Source: Cedecea selenatireducens (lineage in GTDB: Bacteria > Pseudomonadota > Gammaproteobacteria > Enterobacterales > Enterobacteriaceae). From it: 64,000 bases of DNA. The first letter of the stretch is position 1, and every line of letters starts with the position of its first letter. The position numbers and the translations under genes are program-made. Below are positions 41,329 to 49,985 of this stretch, one piece after another. The notes under the pieces were generated by a model. That model had not been told where the DNA came from, ran no database searches, and was given only the letters and a program-made list of their open reading frames with translations. The DNA is taken from positions 1-64,000 of the forward strand of contig NZ_JBHIKW010000009.1 of the NCBI RefSeq assembly GCF_042138895.1, given 5' to 3'.

Positions 41329-41973
41329 TTAATCAGCGGACTGATATTCGTAAGGCGGGTGGTTTAGCAGAGCGATAAAGTTATCTACCAGCCGTGGTTG
41401 AACGTCGGCCACGGTAATGCCTTCGACAAAATGGCTGACCTGCGTCATTTCCAGCCCCGCATAGCCGCACGGATTAATACGCAGGAAGGGCGAGAGATCC
41501 ATATTGATGTTCAGCGCCAGGCCATGGAAAGAGCAGCCCTTGCGAATCCGTAGCCCCAGAGAGCAAATTTTTCGCCCGTCGACATAAACACCAGGCGCGT
41601 CCGCACGCGGATAAGCTTCAATGCCGATTTCTGCCAGCGTGTTGACCACGGTTTGTTCCAGCACGGTCACCAGTTCACGAACGCCTAGCTTGCGTCGTTT
41701 TAAATTCAGCAGCAGGTACATTACCTGTTGGCCTGGGCCATGAAATGTCACCTGGCCGCCGCGATCGCTTTGGACGACAGGGATATCACCCGGCATCAGC
41801 ACGTGCTCGGCTTTACCTGCCTGACCCTGTGTGAAGACCTGCGGGTGTTCAACCAGCCAGATTTCGTCGGCCGTGGTTTCATCGCGGGTATCGGTAAAGT
41901 CGTGCATTGCCTGCGAGACGGGTTCATAAGGCTGCAGGCCGAGGGGGCGGATCAGGATAGTGTCTTGAGACAA
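41329..41973 (-). CDS. lipB: Lipoyl(octanoyl) transferase LipB
   Basis: 214 aa starting at a TTG (41973), which sits 8 bases after GGAG and aligns with the E. coli start; an upstream ATG at 42015 would add 14 residues unlike the family. Transfers octanoate from ACP to lipoyl domains. Catalytic Lys135 (VDGRKICSLG) and Cys169 (RINPCGYAG); the substrate motif SDRGGQVTFHGPGQQ is intact. Confidence 0.95.
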   Translation of the reverse strand: MSQDTILIRPLGLQPYEPVSQAMHDFTDTRDETTADEIWLVEHPQVFTQGQAGKAEHVLMPGDIPVVQSDRGGQVTFHGPGQQVMYLLLNLKRRKLGVRELVTVLEQTVVNTLAEIGIEAYPRADAPGVYVDGRKICSLGLRIRKGCSFHGLALNINMDLSPFLRINPCGYAGLEMTQVSHFVEGITVADVQPRLVDNFIALLNHPPYEYQSAD

Positions 41974-42016
41974 AACTGTGTCTCCAGGAGAAAAAGGTGG
42001 TTGGAAGTATATCACA

Positions 42017-42040
42017 GCAAAAACCCGGCCTGAGCCGGGT
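42017..42040 (-). terminator. Intrinsic terminator of ybeD (first hairpin copy)
   Basis: ACCCGGC / GCCGGGT hairpin; on the minus strand it is followed by T5. A second copy of the same hairpin lies at 42174-42190 directly behind the ybeD stop. Confidence 0.75.
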
Positions 42041-42173
42041 CAGAGACGGCAAACAAAGTTAATTGATGTAAATAATCTCGTGCTTTGATCTAATAAAAAC
42101 AATGAATGCTGCACTCTGGTTTGCCCCAAACGGTCGAAAACCACGTTTTTCGGCTGTTTGTCATCGAGCTAAG

Positions 42174-42190
42174 ACCCGGCCTGAGCCGGG
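42174..42190 (-). repeat. Second copy of the ACCCGGC hairpin after ybeD
   Basis: ACCCGGCCTGAGCCGGG here repeats the sequence at 42023-42039 exactly. The two copies flank 134 bases of non-coding DNA between ybeD and lipB. This copy lacks a following T run. Confidence 0.7.
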
Positions 42191-42198
42191 CCGTCGGA

Positions 42199-42462
42199 TT
42201 ACAGCACCATACGAACGATTTCGATGTTGCCTAATTCTTCGTAAAGGGTTTCAACCTGCTCAATGTGCGTTGCATTGATGGTAATGGAAACGGAGTGGTA
42301 GTTTCCTTTGCTGCTTGGTTTAACCTGCGGCGTGTAGTCACCAGGGGCATGGCGCTGCACTACCTCAACGACCAGATCAACCAGCTCCGGTTTCGCCAGG
42401 CCCATTACTTTGTAAGTAAAAGAGGTTGGGAATTCGAGCAGTTCGTTCAGTTTGGTTTTCAT
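42199..42462 (-). CDS. ybeD: YbeD, DUF493 ACT-like small protein
   Basis: 87 aa, same length as E. coli YbeD. Compact alpha-beta fold resembling an ACT regulatory domain (FPTSFTYKVMGLAKPEL, YHSVSITINATHIEQVE). Cytoplasmic; proposed role linked to lipoate metabolism because of its constant place next to lipB, but function is unproven. Confidence 0.94.
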   Translation of the reverse strand: MKTKLNELLEFPTSFTYKVMGLAKPELVDLVVEVVQRHAPGDYTPQVKPSSKGNYHSVSITINATHIEQVETLYEELGNIEIVRMVL

Positions 42463-42489
42463 GGTAGCTCCAGCGTTACGGCAATAAAA

Positions 42490-42518
42490 ATGGTAACTCC
42501 CGCCAACGGGCGGGAGTT
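42490..42518 (-). terminator. Intrinsic terminator of dacA
   Basis: 10-bp arms AACTCCCGCC and GGCGGGAGTT with a 4-base loop; on the minus strand ACCATTTTTATTG follows. Between dacA and ybeD. Confidence 0.85.
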
Positions 42519-42571
42519 GCTTTGATACTAAGTATATGGGGTCAACTTCGACACTTTCAAGCGTTCAATAA

Positions 42572-43783
42572 TTAACCGAACCAGTGGTGGAACATCAGTT
42601 TGATGTAATCAATGATTCGGCTGAAGAAATTCCCTTCCGGCATCTCTTGCAGCACAACCAGCGGACGCTGCTCGATAGTTTTGCCGTCAAGCTGGAAGTT
42701 AATGGTGCCAACAACCTGATTTTTCTGCAGCGGCGCGTGCAGCTCGGAGGTGGTCAGCACGTAGCTGGCTTTCAGATCTTTCATGCGGCCACGAGGAATG
42801 GTCAGATAAACGTCTTTATCCACGCCCAGGGACGCGCGATCGTTATCACCAAACCAGGCTGGCTCTGAGGCGAACTCTTTCCCGGCCTTCAGCGGAGAAA
42901 CGGTTTCAAAGAAGCGGAAGCCCCAGGTCAGCAGCTTTTTGCTCTCGGTTTCACGCCCTTTGTAGGTGTGGCCGCCGAGCACCGCAGAGATCAGGCGCAT
43001 CTGTCCTTCGGTTGCGGAGGCAACGAGGTTATACCCTGCAGCATCCGTGTGGCCGGTTTTAATGCCGTCTACGTTGAGGCTGGTATCCCACAGCAGGCCG
43101 TTACGGTTGGTCTGGCGGATATTGTTGAAGGTGAACTCTTTCTCTTTGTAGATAGAGTATTCGTTCGGAACGTCACGGATCAGCGCCTGGCCGATCAGCG
43201 CCATATCACGCGCGGAGCTGTACTGACCTTCTGCATCCAGCCCATGCACGGTCTGGAAGTGGGTGTTTTTCAGGCCCAGGGCAGAAACGTAGCTGTTCAT
43301 CAGGCTAACGAATGCATCCTGGCTGCCGGCGACGAAGTCGGCCATCGCCACACAGGCATCGTTACCGGACTGCAGGTTAATGCCGCGTACCAGCTTGTTA
43401 ACCGGCACCTGCATACCCGGCTGCAGGAACATCAGGGAAGAGCCTTTAAACACCGGGTTGCCGGTCGCCCAGGCATCTTTCCCGATGGTGACCATCGCGT
43501 TGTCATCGAACTTGCCGGCTTTCATCGCCTGACCGATAACGTAGCTGGTCATCATTTTGGTGAGGCTTGCCGGATCGCGACGCGCGTCGGCGTTGGATTC
43601 GGCCAGCACTTTGCCTGAGTTGTAGTCAATCAGGATATACGCTTCTGCATCAATCTGCGGGACGCCCGGGATCATGGTTTTAATATTGAGGTCGTCAGCT
43701 TGAGCAGAGGCCATGGCCGCGAAGGCGAGAGCCGAGGTGAGCGCCAGGCGCTTAACAAAACGTGCAGAAAGAGCTGTATTCAT
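42572..43783 (-). CDS. dacA: D-alanyl-D-alanine carboxypeptidase PBP5 (DacA)
   Basis: 403 aa as in E. coli. Signal peptide cleaved near ASAQAD. Active-site triads SLTK (Ser73-Lys76), SGN (139-141) and KTG (242-244). A C-terminal beta domain and an amphipathic helix (FFSRIIDYIKLMFHHWFG) anchor it to the inner membrane. Trims the terminal D-Ala from pentapeptides. Confidence 0.98.
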   Translation of the reverse strand: MNTALSARFVKRLALTSALAFAAMASAQADDLNIKTMIPGVPQIDAEAYILIDYNSGKVLAESNADARRDPASLTKMMTSYVIGQAMKAGKFDDNAMVTIGKDAWATGNPVFKGSSLMFLQPGMQVPVNKLVRGINLQSGNDACVAMADFVAGSQDAFVSLMNSYVSALGLKNTHFQTVHGLDAEGQYSSARDMALIGQALIRDVPNEYSIYKEKEFTFNNIRQTNRNGLLWDTSLNVDGIKTGHTDAAGYNLVASATEGQMRLISAVLGGHTYKGRETESKKLLTWGFRFFETVSPLKAGKEFASEPAWFGDNDRASLGVDKDVYLTIPRGRMKDLKASYVLTTSELHAPLQKNQVVGTINFQLDGKTIEQRPLVVLQEMPEGNFFSRIIDYIKLMFHHWFG

Positions 43784-43926
43784 GATGAAACTACGACGTC
43801 CGTGATGGAATTAAAAAAAGTGCCTTACTATAGCAAAAGCATTTTTGACTGGCATCTGACTTTGCACGTGAGTTTGTTAATGGTCTTTACACAAATTTAC
43901 GGGCAAGAAACATGCCAGTCACAGCT

Positions 43927-45165
43927 TTACATAGACGGAGCGTTGGTCACAAAGGATTGCTGTTGCGCTTCCGACATCAGGCGCTGCTGCAGAGCTGTGG
44001 CTTCATTTCGGCTGCTGAACGGGCCAAGCTGAACGCGATAAACCGCGCCGTTATGGGACACCGCGCCCGGAACGCCAAACTGCTGGCTCAACTTCTGCTG
44101 CCACTGGCTGGCGCGTGCTCCATCGCTGACGGCGCCAACCTGAACAACATAACGCCCGCTGCTGGCAGGGGCGCTGGTTGCCGCCGCGCTACGTTGCACG
44201 TGGCCTTGCACAGAACCCGGTGCCGTGACTGGTGCGGCAACGGCGGGGGCAGGTTGTTCAACGATAGGGCCTGGCTGCGGGGCTACCGGCGGAGTGGCCG
44301 TCGTCGCTGGCGTAACTGCCGTTGCGGCTGGCTGCTGGGCAGTCGGAGTTGTCGCAGCTGCTGTCGCTGTTGCAGCAGTGTCAGGTGTTTCTATCACCCC
44401 CGCCGCAAGCGGCGTTGGTGCACCCAGGAAACCGCTGCTTTGAACCGGTGCACCGGTAGCATCCGCGCTTTGCAGCGTGGAGTTACTGATAGCGCGTACG
44501 TCACCTTGTGGGGCTGCTGGCTGTGCAGGGGAGGACACGCTCCCCATACCGCCGGTAAGGTCAGGACGGGCCGGCAACGCATAGGTCTGTTTAGCGATTG
44601 TCGTACAGGCGGTGCCCGGGCCGGACATTGTACCGTCCTGCGCGACGATAATTGGGTCGATGCGAACTTTGGTGTTATTCGAGGTATTCAGCCTGTCCGC
44701 CGCCGCGCGCGAAAGTGAGATAGCGCGGTCGTTGCCATAAGGGCCACGATCGTTGATGCGTACCACAATCATGCGGCCATTCGCGAGGTTGGTGATTCGC
44801 GCGTAGCTTGGGATTGGCAGCGTTGGGTGCGCGGCGGTGAGCGCATTGGCATCAAACGCTTCACCGGAGGCCGTCAGGTTGCTACCCGGCTCGGCGTCAT
44901 AGATTGCCGCAAAGCCAGACTGGCTGAAGTTGGCCGGATTCTGAACAATTTTGTAGCTTTTGCCGTTGTTCTGGTAATCCTGATTGACCGACGGATTCAG
45001 CGGTTCGTAGCGTGGCTCTGCGCCGCTGATTTCGACGACTGGGCCGTTGCACACTACCGGCTGCTGCGGCTGATTAACCGGCTGCTGGCTATCATCATTT
45101 GACGAACATGCCGCCAGTAACGCTGCAGCGATGCAGACGCCAGCCCACCGTTTTTGCTTACCCAT
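43927..45165 (-). CDS. rlpA: Septal ring lytic transglycosylase / lipoprotein RlpA
   Basis: 412 aa from the ATG at 45165, preceded by GAGG. Another ATG four codons earlier is possible. Lipobox ALLAAC. Double-psi beta-barrel domain (about 60-165) with ANGRMIVVRINDRGPYGNDR; a long Ala/Thr/Pro/Gln linker; a C-terminal SPOR domain (about 335-410) that binds denuded septal glycan. The linker is longer and more repetitive than in E. coli RlpA (362 aa). Confidence 0.94.
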   Translation of the reverse strand: MGKQKRWAGVCIAAALLAACSSNDDSQQPVNQPQQPVVCNGPVVEISGAEPRYEPLNPSVNQDYQNNGKSYKIVQNPANFSQSGFAAIYDAEPGSNLTASGEAFDANALTAAHPTLPIPSYARITNLANGRMIVVRINDRGPYGNDRAISLSRAAADRLNTSNNTKVRIDPIIVAQDGTMSGPGTACTTIAKQTYALPARPDLTGGMGSVSSPAQPAAPQGDVRAISNSTLQSADATGAPVQSSGFLGAPTPLAAGVIETPDTAATATAAATTPTAQQPAATAVTPATTATPPVAPQPGPIVEQPAPAVAAPVTAPGSVQGHVQRSAAATSAPASSGRYVVQVGAVSDGARASQWQQKLSQQFGVPGAVSHNGAVYRVQLGPFSSRNEATALQQRLMSEAQQQSFVTNAPSM

Positions 45166-45181
45166 TGCGCACCTCATCCAG

Positions 45182-46294
45182 TTACACGCTTTTTGATAAC
45201 ATTTTTCTGTGTGTGTGTATCGACATGACGATACCGAACCCGGCCATCAGAACGATGAGCGCCGACCCCCCGTAACTGACGAGCGGTAACGGCACGCCGA
45301 CCACCGGTAAGATACCACTAACCATGCCAATATTTACAAATACATAGACGAACAGAATGAGCATCAGTCCGCCGGCCATCACGCGCCCGAAGGTAGTTTG
45401 CGCCCGAGCGGCAATAAACAGGCCACGCATGATAAGCAGCAGATAAAGCGCCAGCAGCACCAGAATACCCACTAATCCTAGCTCTTCAGCCAGCACCGCG
45501 AAGATAAAGTCCGTGTGGCGTTCGGGCAGGAATTCAAGCTGAGACTGCGTGCCGTGCAGCCAGCCCTTGCCGCGAAGGCCACCGGAGCCGATAGCGATTT
45601 TGGACTGAATAATATGATAGCCCGCGCCCAGCGGATCGCTTTCCGGATCCAGCAGCATCATCACGCGAGCGCGCTGGTAGTCGTGCATCAGGAAGAACCA
45701 CAGGATAGGCACGAAGGCCGCAACCAGCAGCACGGCAACCAGAATAAGCCGCCAGCTCATGCCGGAGAGGAACAGCACGAACAGACCCGAAGCGGCGACC
45801 AGAATAGAGGTGCCGAGGTCAGGCTGCGCGGCAACCAGCAGGGTAGGCATGAAGATCAGGATAAGCGCGATGCCGGTGTTTTTCAGCGTGGGCGGGCAAA
45901 CGTCGCGGTTAATAAAACGGGCGACCATCAGCGGGACGGCAATTTTAGCGATTTCCGAAGGCTGAAAACGGACAAAGCCTAAGTCCAGCCAGCGCTGTGC
46001 CCCTTTTGAAATAGCCCCGAAGGCGTCAACCGCGACCAGCAAAATAATACAGAAAATGTAGAGATAGGGCGCCCAGCCTTCATACACGCGGGGCGGGATC
46101 TGCGCCATAACGACCATGATAACCAGCCCCATCAGGATCTGGCCGACTTTACGCTCCATCATGCCCATATCCTGACCGCTGGCGCTCCACACCACCAGGG
46201 CGCTGAAGACCAGCAGGGCGAGGATAGTCACCAGGAAAGTCGGGTCGAGGTGGATCTTATCCCAAATCGTCTTTTTATTAGGATTGTCAGTCAT
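45182..46294 (-). CDS. mrdB: Peptidoglycan glycosyltransferase MrdB (RodA)
   Basis: 370 aa SEDS-family polymerase with ten membrane helices, same length as E. coli RodA. Conserved AQPDLGTSILVAASGLFVLFL and loop with Asp (LLDPESDPLGAGYHIIQSKIAIGSGG). Polymerises glycan during elongation together with PBP2 (mrdA), whose stop lies 2 bases upstream. Confidence 0.97.
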   Translation of the reverse strand: MTDNPNKKTIWDKIHLDPTFLVTILALLVFSALVVWSASGQDMGMMERKVGQILMGLVIMVVMAQIPPRVYEGWAPYLYIFCIILLVAVDAFGAISKGAQRWLDLGFVRFQPSEIAKIAVPLMVARFINRDVCPPTLKNTGIALILIFMPTLLVAAQPDLGTSILVAASGLFVLFLSGMSWRLILVAVLLVAAFVPILWFFLMHDYQRARVMMLLDPESDPLGAGYHIIQSKIAIGSGGLRGKGWLHGTQSQLEFLPERHTDFIFAVLAEELGLVGILVLLALYLLLIMRGLFIAARAQTTFGRVMAGGLMLILFVYVFVNIGMVSGILPVVGVPLPLVSYGGSALIVLMAGFGIVMSIHTHRKMLSKSV

Positions 46295-46296
46295 GC

Positions 46297-48198
46297 TTAT
46301 TGATCCTCTGCGGCCGAGGTGGCCGGTGCTTCAGACGGCAGTACCGTGTTGTTATCCCCCAACATGACGTGGTCGAGGATCTGGCGCATGATAGTCCCGA
46401 CGGCCGGACCTGCGCCGCCGTTCTCCAGAATCATGGTCACGGTGAACTGTGGGTTGTCGTACGGTGCGAACGCCGTCATCAGCTTGTGGTCGCGCAGACG
46501 CTCAGCAATTTTGTGTGCGTTATATGTTTCGTTGGCCTTCAGGCCGAAGACCTGCGCGGTACCGGATTTCGCCGCCACTTTGTAAGGCGCATTGGCGAAG
46601 TATTTGTGCGCGGTGCCGTTAGGCCGGTTGGCTACGCCATACATCCCGTCTTTAGCGATTTCCCAATAGCCTGAGTGAATGTCGCCCACGGGGGCTTCTG
46701 TCGGCTGCTGCCACGGAACCTGTTTGCCGTTTTCCGTGGTGCTCATCAGCAGATGCGGCACGCGAACGATACCGTCGTTAATCAGGATCATCATCGCCTT
46801 GCTCATCTGGATTGGCGTTGCTGTCCAGTAGCCCTGGCCGATGCCTACCGGAATGGTGTCACCCTGATACCACGGCTTTTTAAAGCGTTTCAGCTTCCAC
46901 TCGCGCGTTGGCATGTTACCCGCACGTTCTTCGGAGAGGTCGATTCCCGTGAGGTGACCATAGCCGAATTTGCTCATCCATTCACCTATGCGGTCGATCC
47001 CCATGTCGTAGGCGACCTGGTAGAAGAAGGTATCGGCGGATTCTTCCAGCGATTTGGTCACGTTCAGGCGGCCGTGGCCCCATTTTTTCCAGTCGCGGTA
47101 GCGTTTTTCCGAGCCTGGCAGCTGCCACCAGCCTGGGTCAAACAGCGAAGTGTTACGCGTAATGACGCCCGCGCTCAGCGCCGAAACCGCCATGTAAGGT
47201 TTTACGGTAGAGGCCGGAGGGTAAACGCCCTGGGTCGCACGGTTAATCAGCGGGGTATTCGGGTCGCTCAGCAGGCCGGAATAGTCCTTGCTTGAGATCC
47301 CATCCACAAACAGGTTCGGGTTGTAGCTTGGCATTGAAACCAGCGCCAGAATGCCGCCGGTGCGCGGGTCTGTGACCACTACCGCAGCACGGCTGCCCGC
47401 CAGCAGGGTTTCGATATACGTTTGAAGCTTGAGGTCCAGCGTCAGATAAATATCGTGCCCTGCCTGGGGCGGCACTTCTTTAAGCTGGCGGATAACGCGG
47501 CCACGGTTGTTAACTTCAACCTCTTCGTAGCCCGTCTGGCCGTGCAGGACATCTTCGTAATAGCGTTCGATGCCGAGCTTGCCGATGTCGTGGGTCGAAG
47601 CGTAGTTGGCCAGCTTGCCTTCTTTATCCAGGCGCTCAACGTCTTTATCGTTGATTTTAGAGACGTAGCCGATGACGTGGGTCAGTGCGGAGCCATAAGG
47701 ATAGTAGCGGCGCTTGTAGCCTTTAACTTCCACGCCGGGGAAGCGGTACTGGTTTACCGCAAAGCGGGCAACCTGAACTTCGGTCAGGTTGGTTTTTACC
47801 GCTATGGAGGTAAAACGGTGCGAGCGTGAACGCTCTTTTTTGAAGTTGGCGATGTCGTCATCGGTCAGGTCAACGACCGGGCGAAGCGCCTCCAGCGTGT
47901 CCTGAACGTTATCGACCTTCTCCGGCATCATCTCAATTTGGTAGATGGTGCGGTTCAGCGCCAGCGGCGTGCCGTTGCGATCGTAGATAATACCGCGGCT
48001 CGGCGGAATAGGAACCAGCTTGATGCGGTTTTCATTGGACCGAGTCTGGTAGTCGTTGAAGCGGACGATCTGCAGATTATAAAGGTTGGCGATCAGCACG
48101 CCGGTAAGCAGCAAAATGCCGATAAAAGCGACCAGCGCCCGGCGCACAAAGAGCGCAGACTCAGCAGTGTAGTCGCGAAAAGAATTCTGTAATTTCAT
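46297..48198 (-). CDS. mrdA: Penicillin-binding protein 2 (MrdA), elongasome transpeptidase
   Basis: 633 aa, same as E. coli PBP2. Short cytoplasmic start, membrane helix about 22-44, pedestal domain, then transpeptidase with Ser330-x-x-Lys333 (PPASTVKPYM), SADTFFYQ and KSGTAQVFG motifs. Crosslinks side-wall peptidoglycan; pairs with RodA. Confidence 0.98.
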   Translation of the reverse strand: MKLQNSFRDYTAESALFVRRALVAFIGILLLTGVLIANLYNLQIVRFNDYQTRSNENRIKLVPIPPSRGIIYDRNGTPLALNRTIYQIEMMPEKVDNVQDTLEALRPVVDLTDDDIANFKKERSRSHRFTSIAVKTNLTEVQVARFAVNQYRFPGVEVKGYKRRYYPYGSALTHVIGYVSKINDKDVERLDKEGKLANYASTHDIGKLGIERYYEDVLHGQTGYEEVEVNNRGRVIRQLKEVPPQAGHDIYLTLDLKLQTYIETLLAGSRAAVVVTDPRTGGILALVSMPSYNPNLFVDGISSKDYSGLLSDPNTPLINRATQGVYPPASTVKPYMAVSALSAGVITRNTSLFDPGWWQLPGSEKRYRDWKKWGHGRLNVTKSLEESADTFFYQVAYDMGIDRIGEWMSKFGYGHLTGIDLSEERAGNMPTREWKLKRFKKPWYQGDTIPVGIGQGYWTATPIQMSKAMMILINDGIVRVPHLLMSTTENGKQVPWQQPTEAPVGDIHSGYWEIAKDGMYGVANRPNGTAHKYFANAPYKVAAKSGTAQVFGLKANETYNAHKIAERLRDHKLMTAFAPYDNPQFTVTMILENGGAGPAVGTIMRQILDHVMLGDNNTVLPSEAPATSAAEDQ

Positions 48199-48225
48199 TC
48201 GCTGCTTAGTTTTACCCGCTCAGGT

Positions 48226-48696
48226 TTACTCACGATGGTAAGGGTGGTTGGTGGTAATGCTCCACGCCCGATAGAGGCTTTCCGCTACCAGCACCCTGAC
48301 CAGCGGATGAGGCATGGTTAGCGTGGAGAGCGACCAGCTTTGCTCGGCCGCGGCCTTGCAGGCTGGCGCTAAGCCTTCCGGGCCACCGATCAACAGGCTG
48401 ACGTCGCGGCCATCCTGTTTCCAGCGTTCCAGCTGCGTGGCAAGCTGCGGGGTGTCCCACGGTTGACCGGGGATATCCAGCGTCACTATCCGGTTACCTT
48501 TGCCCGCGGCGGCCAGCATCATTTCGCCCTCTTTTTCGAGGATGCGTTTGATATCGGCATTTTTGCCGCGTTTTCCAGCCGGAATTTCTACCAGCTCAAA
48601 AGGCATGTCTTTCGGGAATCGACGCAGGTACTCGGTAAAGCCGGTCTGCACCCAGTCAGGCATTTTGGTTCCAACGGCCACCAGTTGCAGCTTCAC
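48226..48696 (-). CDS. rlmH: 23S rRNA pseudouridine-1915 N3-methyltransferase RlmH
   Basis: 156 aa; E. coli 155. SPOUT-fold methyltransferase with knot motif SLLIGGPEGLAPACK and C-terminal HPLVRVLVAESLYRAWSI and PYHRE end. Methylates Psi1915 on the assembled 70S ribosome. Three bases after rsfS. Confidence 0.97.
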   Translation of the reverse strand: MKLQLVAVGTKMPDWVQTGFTEYLRRFPKDMPFELVEIPAGKRGKNADIKRILEKEGEMMLAAAGKGNRIVTLDIPGQPWDTPQLATQLERWKQDGRDVSLLIGGPEGLAPACKAAAEQSWSLSTLTMPHPLVRVLVAESLYRAWSITTNHPYHRE

Positions 48697-48699
48697 CCG

Positions 48700-49017
48700 T
48701 TAGCTCCAGAGTTTTTCCAGTTCGTACAGCTGGCGGCTCTCTTCCTGCATGACGTGAACGATAATTTCGCCCAGATCGACAACAACCCAGTCGGAAGCGT
48801 TAATGCCTTTCACGCCCATCGGCGACAGGCCAACTTCGCGGGAGGACTGTACAACGTGTTCAGCAATAGACATGACGTGGCGGTTAGACGTCCCGGTGCA
48901 GATGACCATGCAGTCGGTGATGCTGGATTTGCCTTTAACATCAATCGCGATGATGTCCTGGCCTTTGAGGTCGTCGATTTTATCGACGATGAAATCCTGA
49001 AGTGCTTTACCCTGCAA
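48700..49017 (-). CDS. rsfS: Ribosomal silencing factor RsfS
   Basis: 105 aa starting at TTG (49017), after GGGGG, giving exactly the E. coli length and N terminus (LQGKALQDFIVDKIDDLKG). An ATG at 49164 would add 49 unrelated residues. Binds L14 and blocks subunit joining in stationary phase. C-terminal HVMQEESRQLYELEKLWS is conserved. Confidence 0.95.
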   Translation of the reverse strand: MQGKALQDFIVDKIDDLKGQDIIAIDVKGKSSITDCMVICTGTSNRHVMSIAEHVVQSSREVGLSPMGVKGINASDWVVVDLGEIIVHVMQEESRQLYELEKLWS

Positions 49018-49334
49018 GTGTTCCCCCTGAGAGAATAAGAGTGTGTGGTTTGGCCCGTAAATAACCCTATACCCAACAGGGCAGGCGGCTTTGGCTGAAA
49101 AATTGGCCGGCCAGCGCGAATCGCGGGGTATCATCCCATTGCACGCCGGAGTTTGCATCGCCATTTTTGTAAAACTATTTCAGAAAAGCCGGATTTACGG
49201 GCAGGAAATTATGGCAGCGGAGCATAACAGCCTGAGGGGTGGTGTCAATGGCTGGCACTCCCGGTAAAACATAATAGCGTAAACCAGTACACTTCACTGT
49301 CGTTCTCCCCGGTAATTCAGACCAGCCCTGACGC
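49018..49334. other. Gap between rsfS and nadD where K-12 has cobC; no gene seen
   Basis: 317 bases. A minus-strand open frame (49175-49414) runs into nadD in another frame and has no family features, no RHGE phosphatase motif and no good start, so I see no cobC or remnant. It probably contains the rsfS promoter. Confidence 0.6.
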
Positions 49335-49985
49335 TTAGCGATAAAGCCCGTGCTGGAGAATAAAAGCCAGTACGTCAGGCGGGAGCAGGTCGTCACAGGG
49401 CTGATTATTCTCAAGGCGATGGCGAATAGTGGTCGCTGAGATGTCGTAGAGTGGGGTTTGCGCGAGGAAGACTTTTCCTGCCGGCTGCTGATGTAATGTT
49501 TCGACCGAATCCGTTACGTTTTGTGCGAGCCACGCCTGCTGCTCGGGTGTTTCCATGGTTAACGGATAGCCTGGCCGCTGGGTGACCAGCAGATGGCAAA
49601 GCGTGAGCAGCGTTTCCCAACGGTGCCAGCGGTGCAGGCTGAGTAAAGAGTCCTGACCGATAATAAAGGCCAGCGGCTGCTTCGGCCCCAGTTCAGCCCG
49701 GAGCAGTTCCAGAGTTTCCACGGTCCAGGATGGCGTAGTGCGAGTCAGCTCTCGGTCATCAAGGATAAACAACGGATTACCGGCTATCGCCAGCTCAATC
49801 ATCTCTTTGCGCTGCTCGCTGCTGGCTTTCGGCTGTGGACGATGAGGTGGCACATTATTCGGCATGATGGTGACGCTTTTCAGCTTCACCAGGCGTGCCA
49901 GGGCTTCAACCGATTTCAGGTGGCCGTAATGGATAGGATCAAAGGTCCCGCCGTACAGCGCCAGAAGAGAAGTGTCAGGCATCAA
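49335..49985 (-). CDS. nadD: Nicotinate-mononucleotide adenylyltransferase NadD
   Basis: 216 aa. Nucleotidyltransferase motifs LYGGTFDPIHYGHLK at the N terminus and ISATTIRHRLENNQ near 185. Makes nicotinate adenine dinucleotide in NAD synthesis. Start overlaps the holA stop by 11 bases. A second Met at residue 2 leaves the start ambiguous by one codon. Confidence 0.96.
   Translation of the reverse strand: MMPDTSLLALYGGTFDPIHYGHLKSVEALARLVKLKSVTIMPNNVPPHRPQPKASSEQRKEMIELAIAGNPLFILDDRELTRTTPSWTVETLELLRAELGPKQPLAFIIGQDSLLSLHRWHRWETLLTLCHLLVTQRPGYPLTMETPEQQAWLAQNVTDSVETLHQQPAGKVFLAQTPLYDISATTIRHRLENNQPCDDLLPPDVLAFILQHGLYR

Noticed and set aside
49175..49414. Minus-strand open frame in the rsfS-nadD gap considered as a cobC remnant
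   Set aside because: Overlaps nadD out of frame, no RHGE motif or phosphatase-like sequence.
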